A stretch of 64,000 bases of DNA from an uncultured Vampirovibrio sp. Its GTDB lineage: Bacteria > Cyanobacteriota > Vampirovibrionia > Gastranaerophilales > Gastranaerophilaceae. Both the position numbers and the translations under genes were made by a program. This document shows positions 51,854 to 59,840 of the stretch, one piece after another. Every line of letters begins with the position of its first letter. The first letter of the stretch is position 1. The stretch lies in assembly GCA_910583875.1 (NCBI GenBank), contig CAJTXT010000003.1, positions 62,001 to 126,000 on the forward strand. The letters are read 5' to 3'. Under the pieces are notes generated by a model. That model saw only the letters and a list, made by a program, of their open reading frames with translations, was not told the DNA's origin and did no database searches.

Positions 51854-52685
51854 GTTTTTCCCTCTCTTCATCGGATAAGTTAAAAGAATGTTCTTTAAAT
51901 GGGAATTCTCCATTTTTAACTTCTTGATTATATTGAGAAATTGCATTTTTCATAATTTCTTGCATATTTGCATATTGTTTAACAAATCTTGGAACATTAC
52001 CTGGATATTTGCCTAAGATGTCGTCAATGACCAATACTTGACCATCGCAATATTTACCTGCTCCAATACCGATAGTTGGAATTGATAAGTTTTCACTAAT
52101 AAATTTAGCAGATTCTTCCGGTACCATTTCAAGAACTACTGCAAATGCTCCGTTTTCTTCAAGTTTTTTAGCTGCTTGAAGAAGTTTTAGAGTATTTTCA
52201 TACGATTTACCTTGTATGAAATAGCCGCCGATTGTATTTATGTATTGAGGAGTAAAACCTAAGTGACCAACAACATTTATTCCTGATTGTGTAAGATGAA
52301 GGATTTCATCAAGAATAAAATCAGAAGCCCCTTCTAATTTTACTGCCTTTGCTCCTGCTTGTATTAATTTACCGGCATTTAGAGTTGTTTGTTCTTTTGA
52401 TATATGGTATGAAAGAAATGGCATATCTGCAATAACTAATGCTCTTTGTACTCCATTAGAAACGGCTTTTGTAAAGGTTAACATATCTTCAATTGTTACA
52501 TTAATTGTTGTATCATAACCTAAAATTGTCATTCCTAAAGAATCGCCAATTAAAATAGAATCAACACCGCATTCATCAATATATTTAGCAGTTGAAAAAT
52601 CATAAGCTGTAAGCATAGTGATTTTTTCATTATTATCTTTCATTTTTTGAAAGGTTCTGGCTGTAACCGGTTTTATATTATTCAT
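51831..52685 (-). CDS. panB: 3-methyl-2-oxobutanoate hydroxymethyltransferase
   Basis: Makes ketopantoate from alpha-ketoisovalerate and methylene-THF. The 284-aa TIM-barrel protein shows MLTAYDFSTAKYIDECGVDSILIGDSLGM, VIADMPFLSY, AGAKAVKLEGA, VVGHLGFTPQYINTIGG, and VLEMVPEESAKFISENLSIPTIGIGAGKYCDGQVLVIDDILG. It is complete. It overlaps yvcK by one base and panC by about 23 bp. With panC and coaX the window encodes three steps of the CoA route. Confidence 0.96.
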   Translation of the reverse strand: MNNIKPVTARTFQKMKDNNEKITMLTAYDFSTAKYIDECGVDSILIGDSLGMTILGYDTTINVTIEDMLTFTKAVSNGVQRALVIADMPFLSYHISKEQTTLNAGKLIQAGAKAVKLEGASDFILDEILHLTQSGINVVGHLGFTPQYINTIGGYFIQGKSYENTLKLLQAAKKLEENGAFAVVLEMVPEESAKFISENLSIPTIGIGAGKYCDGQVLVIDDILGKYPGNVPRFVKQYANMQEIMKNAISQYNQEVKNGEFPFKEHSFNLSDEEREKLEYNLIK

Positions 52686-54013
52686 TAGTTCTTATCCTTG
52701 TCTTTTTTTCTATACCAATAATATATAACTCTAGCTAATCTGCTTGGAGAATGTCTTACAAAAGAGTCGTGACCATCTTCATAGCGTTTATCTTCTATTA
52801 GATTTTTTTGTACAACTTCAATTCCCATTTTTTGTATTTCTTCTTTGTCAACAATTACAGGTTCTGAACCGGCATTTTTATATGGAGCAAGAAGTTCTGA
52901 AGGTAGATCATTGTTTACTAGTACCGCATCCATTATTTTGTCATATTTAGCATGATTTATTAATGTTTTTATATGGTCTGAAACTTTAAAACCGTCAGTT
53001 TCGCCGGGTTGAGTCATAATGTTGCAAACATATATTTTTCTTGCTTTTGCATCATTTACAGCTTTTGCAATTTCGTTTATAAGTAAGTTTGGTACAACAC
53101 TTGTATATAAACTGCCCGGTCCAAGAATGATTAAATCAGCATCATGAATAGCCCAGATTACATCTTCTAATGCTTTGCAATTGCTTGGTTCTGAAAATAA
53201 TCTTTTAATTTTCTTACCTGATTCTGGGATGTTGGATTCACCTTTTATAATTTCGCCGTCTTCCATTTCAGCAACAAGTCGCATATCATCAAGAGTTGAG
53301 GGAAGAACACGACCTCTAATAGAAAGAACTTTAGATGATTCCTTTACAGCTCGAACCATATCACCTGTAATTGAGCACATTGCAGTCAGGAATAAGTTTC
53401 CAAAGCTATGACCGCTAAGCCCTGCGCAATCTTTGAATCTATATTGGAATAATTTTGTGACAAGGTCTTCATCATCGGCAAGTGCAGCAATACAGCTTCT
53501 TATATCACCAGGGGGAAGAACACCTAGTTCTTCTCTTAGTTTACCAGAACTTCCGCCATCGTCACCAACAGTAACAACTGCAGTAATATTATTTGTAATT
53601 TTCTTAATACCTTTAAGCATTGTAGAGAGACCTGTTCCGCCACCTATTGCTACGATTTTAGGACCTCTGTTCAGCTTCCTTCTTCTGTATAAATCTTCTA
53701 AAACAGCGTGCCTGTTACGTTCATTATTTACGTCAAGTATTGAATAGTTTGTTTTTAGCCAGCCAATAAAGAAGAATAAAGCTCCAATTAAAATAAGTAT
53801 CCATCCGATAATTTCAGGCGGAAGAATTTGTGTTATTTTCATTATCATATTAAATAATGAAATAATAGGTCTTAAATTGTAGATGATGCATAGACCAATG
53901 GTTGCAAGTACAGTTCCCGCAATAATTAACAAAAACCATCTTTTTACTTCCAAACCCGGTAGTAACCAGCCTGCATCTTTAGGCATACGTAAAAATAATT
54001 TAGTTAATTTCAT
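52685..54013 (-). CDS. yvcK: YvcK/CofD-like protein (gluconeogenesis factor)
   Basis: A 442-aa protein. Two membrane helices (about 28-50 and 63-90) precede the YvcK domain, which has KIVAIGGGTGLSTMLKGIKKITNNITAVVTVGDDGGSSGKLREELGVLPPGDIRSCI and GLSGHSFGNLFLTAM, then DLIILGPGSLYTSVVPNLL. The family binds UDP-sugars and affects cell-wall and central metabolism in Bacillus; it is related to CofD phosphotransferases. The membrane anchor resembles YvcK forms of diderm bacteria. It is 12 bp after pxpA and overlaps panB by one base. Confidence 0.93.
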   Translation of the reverse strand: MKLTKLFLRMPKDAGWLLPGLEVKRWFLLIIAGTVLATIGLCIIYNLRPIISLFNMIMKITQILPPEIIGWILILIGALFFFIGWLKTNYSILDVNNERNRHAVLEDLYRRRKLNRGPKIVAIGGGTGLSTMLKGIKKITNNITAVVTVGDDGGSSGKLREELGVLPPGDIRSCIAALADDEDLVTKLFQYRFKDCAGLSGHSFGNLFLTAMCSITGDMVRAVKESSKVLSIRGRVLPSTLDDMRLVAEMEDGEIIKGESNIPESGKKIKRLFSEPSNCKALEDVIWAIHDADLIILGPGSLYTSVVPNLLINEIAKAVNDAKARKIYVCNIMTQPGETDGFKVSDHIKTLINHAKYDKIMDAVLVNNDLPSELLAPYKNAGSEPVIVDKEEIQKMGIEVVQKNLIEDKRYEDGHDSFVRHSPSRLARVIYYWYRKKDKDKN

Positions 54014-54025
54014 TTTAAGCTCCTT

Positions 54026-54796
54026 TTATACCCAGCCTGAAGCTTCTGCTTTATTATAGTTTACGGGAGTTGGAATTATAATTTCGTTTGCTTTTTTTAG
54101 TAATTGAGTTATATTTGGATTTTTAGTGTCAAAGTGAATTGTATCACAGTTAACAGGCATAAATACACCATTTCCAAGCTTGATTTGAGAAGAGAATAAG
54201 ATTGTTCTTATTCTGTTAAGCGCATCATCATCATTAATATATTTACCTGTATTGAACTCTGGTTTGAATTCTTGATTATATGTTTTATCAACAAATACTT
54301 CTCTGTTTATAATAATGCCTGTTTCATCCGCAACATTTTGTAAAATGCTGTTATCAAGACAGGTATAGTTTAACCATTTATCAAATTTTTGAATAGCTTT
54401 AGCAATTGCAAGAGAAAATTCATAATTTTCACTTGCTAGTTTGTACATAGCACCGTGTGGTCTTACGTGGTCAATAGTTAAGCTATATGCTTTTGCAAAA
54501 GAAGCTAATGCTCCTACTTGATAAAGAACTATTGACTCAATTTCCTCATTTGATAATTCCATAGGACGATAGCCTAATCCTTGTAAGTCATTAAAACCTA
54601 TATGTGCTCCGATTGTTATATTTTTTTCTTTGCATTTGAGTAAATATTCTCTAATTAGAAGAGGGTCTCCTGCGTGAAATCCGCAAGAAATATTTACAGA
54701 ACTTACCATATCTAATAATTCTGCTTCTTTGTTATTTTTAAACACCCCAAAGCCTTGAGCTGCATCTATATTAAAATCAATATGTTTTGATGGCAT
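54026..54796 (-). CDS. pxpA: 5-oxoprolinase subunit A
   Basis: A LamB/YcsF-family protein that works with PxpB and PxpC to open 5-oxoproline with ATP. The 256-aa protein has the signatures DFNIDAAQGFG, VNISCGFHAGDPLLIREYL, IGAHIGFNDLQGLGYRPMELS, DHVRPHGAMY and NREVFVDKTYN. The common VFADR of the family reads VFVDKTY here. The partner subunits are not in the window. AAAGGGGAG precedes the ATG. It heads the operon with yvcK, panB, panC, an unknown gene and dut. Confidence 0.93.
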   Translation of the reverse strand: MPSKHIDFNIDAAQGFGVFKNNKEAELLDMVSSVNISCGFHAGDPLLIREYLLKCKEKNITIGAHIGFNDLQGLGYRPMELSNEEIESIVLYQVGALASFAKAYSLTIDHVRPHGAMYKLASENYEFSLAIAKAIQKFDKWLNYTCLDNSILQNVADETGIIINREVFVDKTYNQEFKPEFNTGKYINDDDALNRIRTILFSSQIKLGNGVFMPVNCDTIHFDTKNPNITQLLKKANEIIIPTPVNYNKAEASGWV

Positions 54797-54881
54797 AAAC
54801 TCCCCTTTACCAAAACTGTTTTAAATTATAATTCTCCTTTATTATTATATATCAATATAGAATATAGTCCAGTTTTTGAGA

Positions 54882-54955
54882 GATATTAAACAGATAATAA
54901 TAAAAGATTTTGAAACACAGGTTTCAAAATCTTTTATTATTATCTGTTTAATATC
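54882..54955. repeat. 74-bp perfect hairpin between divergent pxpA and fliJ
   Basis: Arms 54882-54916 and 54921-54955 are perfect inverted 35-mers with a 4-nt loop (ACAG). The arms are AT-rich with GATTTTGAAAC at the tip. It lies between divergently transcribed genes (pxpA starts at 54796, fliJ at 55071), so it is not a terminator of either. It does not contain the 35-bp core of the other palindromes. Confidence 0.85.
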
Positions 54956-55070
54956 AACATTGACTTACAAAAAAAAACTATTAAATATAAATAAAATTCA
55001 TCTAAATAGATGTATTGATTTTTATGAAAAAAATACATAATTCAAATGTATAAGTATAAGTCAAAATATA

Positions 55071-55529
55071 ATGCCATTCCGTTACAGATTACAAAAAGTA
55101 CTTGATTTTAGAATAAAAAAGAAGGAGGAACAACTTCAAGAAGTTCTGAAAGCAAAAAATGAAGTAGACCTTGCGCAGCAAGCAGTAGATGAAAATAATA
55201 GAGAAATTTCAGGTGTAATTAAAACAATGCGGAGCTCTACAGATTATAGAATGATGGATGCTTATGATAAATATTTAAAACATCTATATGTAAAAGGTGA
55301 AGAACTCGAAAGATTAAAACAAGATGCCTTAGCAAAACTGGAAGAAGAAAAACAAAAACTTGTTGAACGTGAAAAGGAAGTAAAGGTTTTAGAAAAACAT
55401 AAAGAAAAAGCATTAGAAGCATATAGAGAAGAAGAAAAACAGATAGAAAATAAAATGTTATCGGAAGTTGCTGTCCAAAAATATTTTCAAAGAACAAAAA
55501 CTAAAAAGGAAGAAGAAGGCGAAGATTAA
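55071..55529 (+). CDS. fliJ: Flagellar export protein FliJ
   Basis: A 152-aa coiled-coil protein that escorts chaperones and stimulates the flagellar type III ATPase FliI. It starts PFRYRLQKVLDFRIKKKEEQLQEVLKAKNEV, the usual FliJ opening, and is almost entirely charged coiled coil (heptads through residue 140), which fits the family's 145-150 aa. The start follows an AT-rich stretch without a Shine-Dalgarno; a leaderless start is possible but the -10 box is unclear. The FliK-like gene follows 16 bp later. Confidence 0.85.
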   Translation: MPFRYRLQKVLDFRIKKKEEQLQEVLKAKNEVDLAQQAVDENNREISGVIKTMRSSTDYRMMDAYDKYLKHLYVKGEELERLKQDALAKLEEEKQKLVEREKEVKVLEKHKEKALEAYREEEKQIENKMLSEVAVQKYFQRTKTKKEEEGED

Positions 55530-55545
55530 TTTAAAGGATTATTAT

Positions 55546-56181
55546 ATGAAAGTAGAAACTCAAAATAAAAAAAATATTGAAAATGATAATTCTTCAGTTC
55601 AAATGAAACCCGAAGATAACGAAGTTTTAATGACTGCTAATATGCCTTTTTCACAAATGCTATCGCAGCAATTAAATGGTTCTGAAACAGAAGTAAATTC
55701 CTCTAATAATTTATATTCTTTAAGTGTTGATTATAATTATGATTCACTTTCTATGAACTTTGAAGATGCTATCTTTTTTGTTAATTTAGCTCAAGAAGGT
55801 CAATTTTCTATAGAAACTGCTCCAAATGGTGATTTTTCTTCTGTTGTAAAAACAGAAATTACTCAAAATGTGATTACTCAAAAAACTGTAGATGTTACAA
55901 ATCAACTTACCTCATTAATAGAAAAAGCACAAAAAACACAAAAACCGGTAAGAATTACTTTTGATAATGATGTTTCTGTTGTAATAAAAATAGATAAACA
56001 TGGTAAAGTTACTGCCGAATTTATCCCCGGTAGTTTAGAAGTAGAAAATTATTTACGAAATAATATTGCTTCTTTAAGACAAAAATTTGATGAACAAAAT
56101 TTGCCTTATAATGATTTGTTTTACAGACAAAATAATGGAAAACAAAATAAAAATAAAGATAAAAGAAAAGGAGAGCAATAA
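55546..56181 (+). CDS. FliK-like flagellar hook-length control protein
   Basis: A 211-aa protein. The N-terminal half is Asn/Ser-rich and probably unfolded. The C-terminal segment KPVRITFDNDVSVVIKIDKHGKVTAEFIPGSLEVENYLRNNIASLRQKFDEQNLPY has the strand-helix pattern of the FliK substrate-specificity switch domain. It is short for FliK, which usually has over 300 residues. AAAGGA precedes the ATG at 55546; a longer frame from 55468 overlaps fliJ and is rejected. Its place between fliJ and a hook/rod gene supports the call. Confidence 0.65.
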   Translation: MKVETQNKKNIENDNSSVQMKPEDNEVLMTANMPFSQMLSQQLNGSETEVNSSNNLYSLSVDYNYDSLSMNFEDAIFFVNLAQEGQFSIETAPNGDFSSVVKTEITQNVITQKTVDVTNQLTSLIEKAQKTQKPVRITFDNDVSVVIKIDKHGKVTAEFIPGSLEVENYLRNNIASLRQKFDEQNLPYNDLFYRQNNGKQNKNKDKRKGEQ

Positions 56182-57017
56182 TGCGTGATGCATTTATAAA
56201 TGCTTTAAATACCCAAAAAATAACAAGTGAATGGGTTGCTGATCTATCTGAAAATATGGTAAACGTATATACTCCCGGTTATAGAGAAAAGAAATTTACT
56301 TTTAAAACATTTTTAGATGGTTCTATTGCTCAAACTCATTTGAGAAATGTTGGACAGGGTAAATCATCCCCTGGTACTTCTGATGAAAATATATACTTAG
56401 AAGGAAGCGGATACTTTGTTTTAAGAAATGATAAAGGTCGAATTGTATATACAAGACTTGGTGAATTTAAATTCGACGGAGAGGGAGTATATAGAAGTTC
56501 AGACGGGCAGGCTGTTCAAGGTTATATCTTGAATGATAAAGGTGAAATAATGAACGGAGCAAAGCCCGTAGATGCAGATTCCTTTGTTGATACTGCATTT
56601 GACGGCGGAGCGGCTTCTGTCCCTACAACTAATATTAAACTTTGGATTGACCCGAGTAATGGTAAATACTTAGGTAAATATGAAGAATTTGAATTTAAAG
56701 ATGATGGCATTTTATATGGTAAAGCTGATGATGGTAAAGTTATGACACCATTATATAAAGTTGCAATTATAAATTTCCATAATCCTCAAATGTTATATCA
56801 AGTTGCAGACGGACAATATATTGAAACAGAAGAATCAGGCAAACCTGTTGTTGGCCGAGGAGAAGTCAGAGGCGGTTTGATAGAGTTATCAAATGTTGAT
56901 TTTGATGCTAATACTGTATACTATCAACAAGCCCAAATGCAATTAGAACTTGCGAACCAATTAATTAAATCTCATAAACAATTGCTAGAAAATGCAATTG
57001 AACTTATGAGCAGCTAA
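56181..57017 (+). CDS. Flagellar hook/rod protein (FlgE/FlgF/FlgG family)
   Basis: A 278-aa rod or hook subunit secreted through the flagellar export gate. The N-terminal helix (FINALNTQKITSEWVADLSENMVNVYTPGYREKK) has the family's SNNLANVNTPGYK pattern in altered form, GSGYFVLRNDKGRIVYTRLGEFKFDGEGVYRSSDGQAVQGYILNDKGEI is the FlgE/F/G core, and the end holds LIELSNVDFDANTVYYQQAQMQ. The exact subunit cannot be fixed; length is between FlgG (260) and short FlgE. It overlaps the FliK-like gene by one base (TAATG). flgD and other genes are not here. Confidence 0.85.
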   Translation: MRDAFINALNTQKITSEWVADLSENMVNVYTPGYREKKFTFKTFLDGSIAQTHLRNVGQGKSSPGTSDENIYLEGSGYFVLRNDKGRIVYTRLGEFKFDGEGVYRSSDGQAVQGYILNDKGEIMNGAKPVDADSFVDTAFDGGAASVPTTNIKLWIDPSNGKYLGKYEEFEFKDDGILYGKADDGKVMTPLYKVAIINFHNPQMLYQVADGQYIETEESGKPVVGRGEVRGGLIELSNVDFDANTVYYQQAQMQLELANQLIKSHKQLLENAIELMSS

Positions 57018-57060
57018 TAAGTTTTAACGCAATCTCGGAATGAGAGTAACAATGTGAATA

Positions 57061-57089
57061 GCTCTGCATTTGCAGAGCTTTTTTTTATT
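57061..57089 (+). terminator. Terminator of the flagellar operon
   Basis: GCTCTGCA (57061-57068) pairs with TGCAGAGC (57071-57078) around a short loop, followed by an 8-T run. It lies 44 bp after the hook/rod stop and borders the convergent LUD-protein gene. Confidence 0.9.
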
Positions 57090-57746
57090 TTAAAATCCTA
57101 AAGTTTCGTTAGTTAAGATTATTTTTATTCTTTTTTGAGGATTGCAAAGTCTTGTTATTACAATATGAGAACATATAGAATCAGCAGATTTACAATCAAA
57201 ACAAGTACCTGTTGAAAAACAAGGAGTTTGTCTTTCTTTATTTGAGGAGACTCTTTGTATATTAACAGGTGCAGCATAATTCCTAACTCTTTTTATTGCA
57301 TCTTCAACTGTTGGAGCAATTTTATTCATTCCTGCAATTATAATTATGCTTTTAGGTCCAAACATTAATGCTGCTGTTCTGTTTCCAACGCAATCTATAT
57401 TAACCAGCTGTCCGTCTTCACTTATAGCATTTGTCCCCATAAGATAAGTATCACAAAGCATTGCTTGTCTTAATAAATTGAGTTTTTCTTCTTGTGATTT
57501 TGCTAAATCTCTGTTTATTACTTTGAAATTGTTATTCAATATATAATCAAGCAGCCCAATTTGTTCTATTGATACAGAGCCGCCCCAAGAAACTGTATCA
57601 GAAGAAGGAATTAACTCAATAGCTTTTGCTAAAGCTTCTTCTTTTGTTTCTGCATAATATGCATCAAAAAATCTTTTTTGAAGGTTTTCCACTACTCTTT
57701 TTGCTAAAATTTCATTTCGTTGTTTTAAATGTATATTTTGAGTCAT
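57090..57746 (-). CDS. LUD-domain (LutC/YkgG-like) protein
   Basis: A 218-aa LUD-domain protein (DUF162). The fold marks are SWGGSVSIEQIGLLDYI, CDTYLMGTNAISEDGQLVNIDCVGNRTAALMFGPKSIIIIAGMNKI. The C-terminal part has five Cys (CFSTGTCFDCKSADSICSH), probably metal-binding. Family members take part in lactate or quinone-linked oxidation, but stand-alone forms are of unknown role. It overlaps the aldolase-like gene by one base, so the two are linked. It ends 1 bp from a terminator. Confidence 0.85.
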   Translation of the reverse strand: MTQNIHLKQRNEILAKRVVENLQKRFFDAYYAETKEEALAKAIELIPSSDTVSWGGSVSIEQIGLLDYILNNNFKVINRDLAKSQEEKLNLLRQAMLCDTYLMGTNAISEDGQLVNIDCVGNRTAALMFGPKSIIIIAGMNKIAPTVEDAIKRVRNYAAPVNIQRVSSNKERQTPCFSTGTCFDCKSADSICSHIVITRLCNPQKRIKIILTNETLGF

Positions 57747-58756
57747 TATATAATCTCCTGCTGTAGTATTTCTTCAATATGATTTTTATCGAAAGTAAGT
57801 CTTTTTGTTTGTTCTATTTTAGAAACTATATTATTAATTTGTTCCGGTGAAATATTGTTTTTTCTTTCTAAATAAGTAACATAATCAGAATGGCATCCAT
57901 TTATTGCAGCAATGTAGTGAGTTAAAGAATATCCCCATTCACAACATAAGTGCAGAGGTTTTATAACAGTTTCTATAATATTAATAAGTTCATTAATATT
58001 ATATTCCCCTAATTGTTTCTTATTTAAGTATTGTGCAATAAGTTCTGTATTCGTATTACCGGCTCTTTTCCCCATTCCATATAAGGAACCGTCAATTACA
58101 ATATTTCTTTTTGTTTCTGCATTGATTATTTCAATTGAATTTGAGAAGGCAAGCTGCAGATTATTGTGTGCATGATATCCGATTTCTATATCTGAATTTA
58201 ACCCTTTATCAAATTCTTTCCAATATTCAATTGTTTCATTTCTGTCCATTAATCCGTAAGTATCAACTATATATATAATGGAAGGATTAATTTCGTTAGT
58301 ATATTCTATAAGTTCTTTTATATCTGTTTTTGTATAAGTAGTAACAGATACCGGATTTAAACTTAAACTATAACCTTTTTTTAGAATTTCTTTTGAATAA
58401 GATACTGCTTTTTTCAAATCTTCTTTTTTAAACATTAATCTAATTCCATCAATTAATGTTTCATTGCAATTTGGAAGGTTTTTAATATCAAACTTTCCAA
58501 AATCAATCATTGCAACGGCTTTGAAATTCCTGTTATTTATTTTTGATAATATATAATCAAAATATTGGTAATCGTATGTAATTGTTAAATCATGGGAATT
58601 TTCTATATTATCTTGAAGAAAGCCGACTTCAACAATTTCTATATTTGATTTATTAAGACTGTTTAATATGCTAATAATAGAATTTTCGCCAAAATTCCAA
58701 TTGTTAACAGAACCGCCATCTCTAAGCGTACAATCTAAGAGTTTAACTTGTTTCAT
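57746..58756 (-). CDS. HMGL-like (DRE-TIM) aldolase
   Basis: A 336-aa metal-dependent aldolase/lyase. It opens KLLDCTLRDGGSVNNWNFG, the DRE-TIM motif (LRDGG in place of LRDG), with EVGFLQ, GIRLMFK, SIIYIVDTYGLMDRNETIEYW, IGYHAHNNLQLAFSNSIEII (metal His pair) and VIDGSLYGMGKRAGNTNTELIAQYL. It resembles 4-hydroxy-2-oxovalerate aldolase-type proteins found in sugar clusters. The substrate is not known. Its stop overlaps the LUD gene. AAAGAAATAAAA before the ATG is a weak ribosome site. Confidence 0.85.
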   Translation of the reverse strand: MKQVKLLDCTLRDGGSVNNWNFGENSIISILNSLNKSNIEIVEVGFLQDNIENSHDLTITYDYQYFDYILSKINNRNFKAVAMIDFGKFDIKNLPNCNETLIDGIRLMFKKEDLKKAVSYSKEILKKGYSLSLNPVSVTTYTKTDIKELIEYTNEINPSIIYIVDTYGLMDRNETIEYWKEFDKGLNSDIEIGYHAHNNLQLAFSNSIEIINAETKRNIVIDGSLYGMGKRAGNTNTELIAQYLNKKQLGEYNINELINIIETVIKPLHLCCEWGYSLTHYIAAINGCHSDYVTYLERKNNISPEQINNIVSKIEQTKRLTFDKNHIEEILQQEII

Positions 58757-58838
58757 TTTTATTTCTTTTATTCAATATATATTGCTATTGTATTAAATAT
58801 AAAATTACTTTACAATACATTTTGATGAAAGGGAAACT

Positions 58839-59444
58839 ATGAACGAGATTAAATTACCGGAAAATATTCCGTTACGTGCAAAAGAAGAATTAACAAAATT
58901 ATTGAAAGGAAATCTTAATTTTGTAAATGGTTCACCTACTGCGCAAAATATGTGCTTAAATACACTAAGAAAATTTGCTTTTCATCAAGAACCTTATGCC
59001 GTGGTATTAAGCTGTTCAGATTCTCGTGTTGTACCTGAAATAATTTTTGATTGCGGAATTGGAGAATTATTTGTAGTACGTGTTGCCGGTATAACTGCTG
59101 GTCCTAATGTAATTGAAAGTATTGAATATGCTATAAAAAAACTTAAGCTGCCATTATTAATCTTACTTGGGCATGATGATTGCGGTGTAATGAAATATGC
59201 AAAAGATCATTATCCTGAAGAAACAGATGATTTTAAATCAATAATGTCTTGTGTTTATCCTGTTTTAGATAAAAATGAAGATATTACATGTCATAATTTC
59301 TTTGCCCAGCAGCATACAATTTGGGTAGAAGATGTATTAATGCAAAAATCTAAAATAGTTAGAGATGCTGTAAATAAAGGTGAATTGTATATTGCAAAAT
59401 GTCACTTTGATCATTCTACTGGATTAGTAGAGTTAATAGATTAG
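58839..59444 (+). CDS. Beta-class carbonic anhydrase
   Basis: Interconverts CO2 and bicarbonate. The 201-aa enzyme has the beta-class zinc ligands Cys59, His112 and Cys115 (VVLSCSDSRVVPE and LGHDDCGV), and the Asp61-Arg63 dyad. GELFVVRVAGITAGPNVIESIEYAI is typical. No signal peptide, so it is cytosolic and may provide bicarbonate for carboxylases, for example in biotin-dependent steps. GAAAGGGAAA lies before the ATG. It stands alone, followed by a repeat-rich gap. Confidence 0.95.
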   Translation: MNEIKLPENIPLRAKEELTKLLKGNLNFVNGSPTAQNMCLNTLRKFAFHQEPYAVVLSCSDSRVVPEIIFDCGIGELFVVRVAGITAGPNVIESIEYAIKKLKLPLLILLGHDDCGVMKYAKDHYPEETDDFKSIMSCVYPVLDKNEDITCHNFFAQQHTIWVEDVLMQKSKIVRDAVNKGELYIAKCHFDHSTGLVELID

Positions 59445-59506
59445 TATAAAATATAAAAGATTTATATGTCAGTTTAAAATAAATCTGCTTAAAACAACGT
59501 TATAAT

Positions 59507-59720
59507 GTCATTGCGAACTTGTTTGATTATTTTTCTAAAATCTCAGACCCTGAAACGAGTTCAGGGTGACAGTTAAATTTTGTCATTCCGAACTTGTTTC
59601 GGAATCTTACCAATTGTAAGACCCAGTGGAAAACCAGACATTTTTCTCTAAATCAAAGATTTCGGAAAAGTAGTCAAACAAGTTTAGCTATTTTAGTGTA
59701 AAGCTATATATAAATTCCCA
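59507..59720. repeat. Cluster of hairpin repeats in the gap after the carbonic anhydrase
   Basis: Units are GTCATTGCGAACTTGTTTGA (59507-59526), ACCCTGAAACGAGTTCAGGG... (59547-59571), GTCATTCCGAACTTGTTTCG... (59582-59611) and a relative of the 50-bp insert (59626-59686, TGGAAAACCAGACATTTTTC...). The part after it (about 59689-59715, TATTTTAGTGTAAAGC...) matches the sequence at about 11100-11128 near the first copy, so a longer block was shared. The gap 59445-59840 shows nothing coding. AAAAGGA precedes the last gene. Confidence 0.7.
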
Positions 59721-59840
59721 AAATTAATTAGGTGTGAAGTTAACAATTGTAAAAATTTTTTTCTGTTTCTTTAGTTGATTAACAAAAAAAATTACGTTCG
59801 TAATTAAAATATCAAGAAGCATGAAAAGGATTAAAAATAT

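Noticed and set aside
51854..51946. Longer panC starting at 51946 or 51871
   Set aside because: These starts lie inside panB and give a product longer than the family. GAGAGGG directly before TTG 51853 explains the start better.
55468..55545. Longer start for the FliK-like protein overlapping fliJ
   Set aside because: AAAGGA before ATG 55546 and the change from fliJ-frame composition favour the shorter form.
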